DNA from: Lachnospiraceae bacterium
GTDB lineage: Bacteria > Bacillota > Clostridia > Lachnospirales > Lachnospiraceae
NCBI GenBank assembly: GCA_016297945.1
Contig: JAEDFR010000133.1
Span: 1-5,194 of the forward strand
Length of the DNA: 5,194 nucleotides
Direction: 5' to 3'
Below the pieces are notes generated by a model. That model was not told the origin of the DNA, did not search any database, and saw only the letters and a list, made by a program, of their open reading frames with translations. Position 1 is the stretch's first letter, and each line of letters begins with the position of its first letter. This document shows positions 4,144-5,194 of this stretch, piece after piece. The position numbers and the translations under genes were made by a program.

Positions 4144-5194
4144 ATGGACAAAAATCTTAAGTTTAAAGGAAGGTTGCGCTTATATTTCCAGATGCCTTTA
4201 GTATTTGGAGTTTTGCTTGCAATCACAGATATTATTACTTATACTCTGGATGTTACCGCCGGTATTTTGATGTCAGGTTTTACCCTGATTTATCTGATTG
4301 TGTTTTTGTTAATGGAGCACTTTAACAGACCGGTTGTCATGAATGAATTAGTAAGCTTTGCAACGCAATACGGACAGATTCAGAAACGACTGTTGCGAGA
4401 TCTGGAAATGCCAAATGCATTACTGGATGAAAGCGGAAAGATTATATGGGCTAACCGTGCATTTATTCAGATCATTGAAAAGTCCAAGGTTGAAAATAAG
4501 ACGATATATTCCTTTTTTCCGACCTTATCGAAAGACAAATTTCCCAACAAGGAAAATGATGAGGCTGAGGTGGATTTTCAATATGAAGACCGGGATTTTC
4601 ATGCCAAAATGAAAAAGATTCCCTTGGATGAGATGGTACAAAACAGTGATATTTTCACATCTGAAGGAGTATATGAAGGATATCTGATTGCATTGTATCT
4701 GTTTGATCAGACTGCACTAAAGTTAGCATTAACAGAAATCGATAATCAGAGTCTTGCTGTCGGACTTTTGTATTTTGATAATTATGAAGAAGCTCTTGAC
4801 AGTGTGGAAGAGGTGCGCAGATCACTTTTGACAGCATTGATAGAGAGACGTGTAAATAAATATTTTGCATCTTTGGACGGAATTGTACGCAAGATGGAAA
4901 AAGACAAATTCTTTTTCATCATTCGCAAGCAGTCGCTTTCGATGTTGCAGGAAAATCGTTTTGATTTACTTGAAGAAGTTAAGACGGTTAATATTGGAAA
5001 TGAAATGTCGGTTACCTTGAGTATCGGTGTTGGTGTTGGAGGTCTTTCCTATGCACAGAACTATGAATATGCTCGAACGGCCATTGACCTCGCATTGGGA
5101 CGTGGCGGTGATCAGGCTGTTGTCAAGACGAAAGATGGTGTAAGCTACTATGGTGGAAAGAGTCAGCGTGTCGAAAAGAACACCCGTGTAAAAG
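4144..5194 (+). CDS. gdpP: GdpP-type cyclic-di-AMP phosphodiesterase, N-terminal part
   Basis: Membrane enzyme (YybT/GdpP family) that hydrolyses c-di-AMP to pApA and so affects potassium and osmotic balance and cell wall stress responses. The first 350 residues are present. Two membrane helices at about 14-34 and 38-58 precede a linker and a PAS-like domain (about 82-190, including MPNALLDESGKIIWANRAF 89-107). A degenerate GGDEF domain follows (about 200-330): the GGDEF position reads MEKDKFFFII (251-260), so diguanylate cyclase activity is not expected, while SVTLSIGVGVGG (289-300) and LGRGGDQAVVKTKDGV (318-333) are typical of GdpP. The catalytic DHH/DHHA1 region lies beyond the edge. In-frame TAA directly precedes ATG 4144, and GAGG (4131-4134) is 9 bases away, which fixes the start. 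Family members average about 650-660 residues. It has its own promoter and leader, downstream of rpsR; rplI is the usual next gene. Confidence 0.94.
   Translation, partial: MDKNLKFKGRLRLYFQMPLVFGVLLAITDIITYTLDVTAGILMSGFTLIYLIVFLLMEHFNRPVVMNELVSFATQYGQIQKRLLRDLEMPNALLDESGKIIWANRAFIQIIEKSKVENKTIYSFFPTLSKDKFPNKENDEAEVDFQYEDRDFHAKMKKIPLDEMVQNSDIFTSEGVYEGYLIALYLFDQTALKLALTEIDNQSLAVGLLYFDNYEEALDSVEEVRRSLLTALIERRVNKYFASLDGIVRKMEKDKFFFIIRKQSLSMLQENRFDLLEEVKTVNIGNEMSVTLSIGVGVGGLSYAQNYEYARTAIDLALGRGGDQAVVKTKDGVSYYGGKSQRVEKNTRVK

Noticed and set aside
4358..4612. Plus-strand open frame of 84 codons
   Set aside because: It lies wholly inside gdpP in another frame, and the gdpP frame has clear PAS and GdpP features.
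4655..4870. Minus-strand open frame of 71 codons
   Set aside because: It is antisense to the GGDEF-like part of gdpP, with no ribosome binding site or recognisable features.
1..5194. CRISPR array, insertion sequence, tRNA, rRNA or phage attachment site
   Set aside because: There are no regularly spaced identical repeats, no transposase-like frame with terminal repeats, and no tRNA-like or rRNA-like conserved stretches.

Overview
The window reads as a chromosomal segment from a low-GC Gram-positive anaerobe of the Clostridia, most likely a member of the Lachnospiraceae. This rests on the conserved order rpsF-ssb-rpsR followed by gdpP, strong AAGGAGG-type ribosome binding sites, AT-leaning codon use, a DUF951 gene next to rpsF, and bS6 and GdpP sequences of the Lachnospiraceae type. 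The assignment is from recall of the families, not from a search.

Layout, left to right. Bases 1-170 hold a probable minus-strand gene that leaves the window at base 1 and that I cannot name. Bases 171-276 are a divergent intergenic region with two perfect inverted repeats. The second repeat lies between the only ribosome-binding-like sequence and the start of the next gene. Bases 277-1575 encode a membrane chemoreceptor with almost no extracellular domain, closed by a strong terminator at 1588-1629. Bases 1630-1781 are non-coding and contain a degenerate, hairpin-forming repeat (about 40 bp) ahead of a sirtuin gene (1782-2504). A small DUF951 gene (2582-2764) follows. The -35 box of a good sigma-A promoter overlaps its stop codon and drives rpsF-ssb-rpsR (2864-3903), which ends at a second strong terminator (3922-3957). 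A 186-base spacer then carries an extended -10 promoter and a structured leader of about 110 nt, followed by gdpP (from 4144). GdpP runs off the right edge after its transmembrane, PAS and degenerate GGDEF regions, before its DHH/DHHA1 catalytic domain.

Function. The right half is a conserved Firmicutes core locus: two small-subunit ribosomal proteins that bind each other (bS6, bS18), the replication SSB between them, and the c-di-AMP phosphodiesterase GdpP. In many relatives rplI and the replicative helicase gene come next, so these may lie just beyond base 5194. The left half (chemoreceptor, sirtuin) looks like independent units. No chemotaxis kinase or adaptor genes, mobile element, CRISPR array, tRNA or rRNA is visible.

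I found no convincing new multi-gene system. The items most worth a second look are regulatory: the structured gdpP leader, the hairpin between the ribosome binding site and start of the chemoreceptor, and the repeat upstream of the sirtuin.
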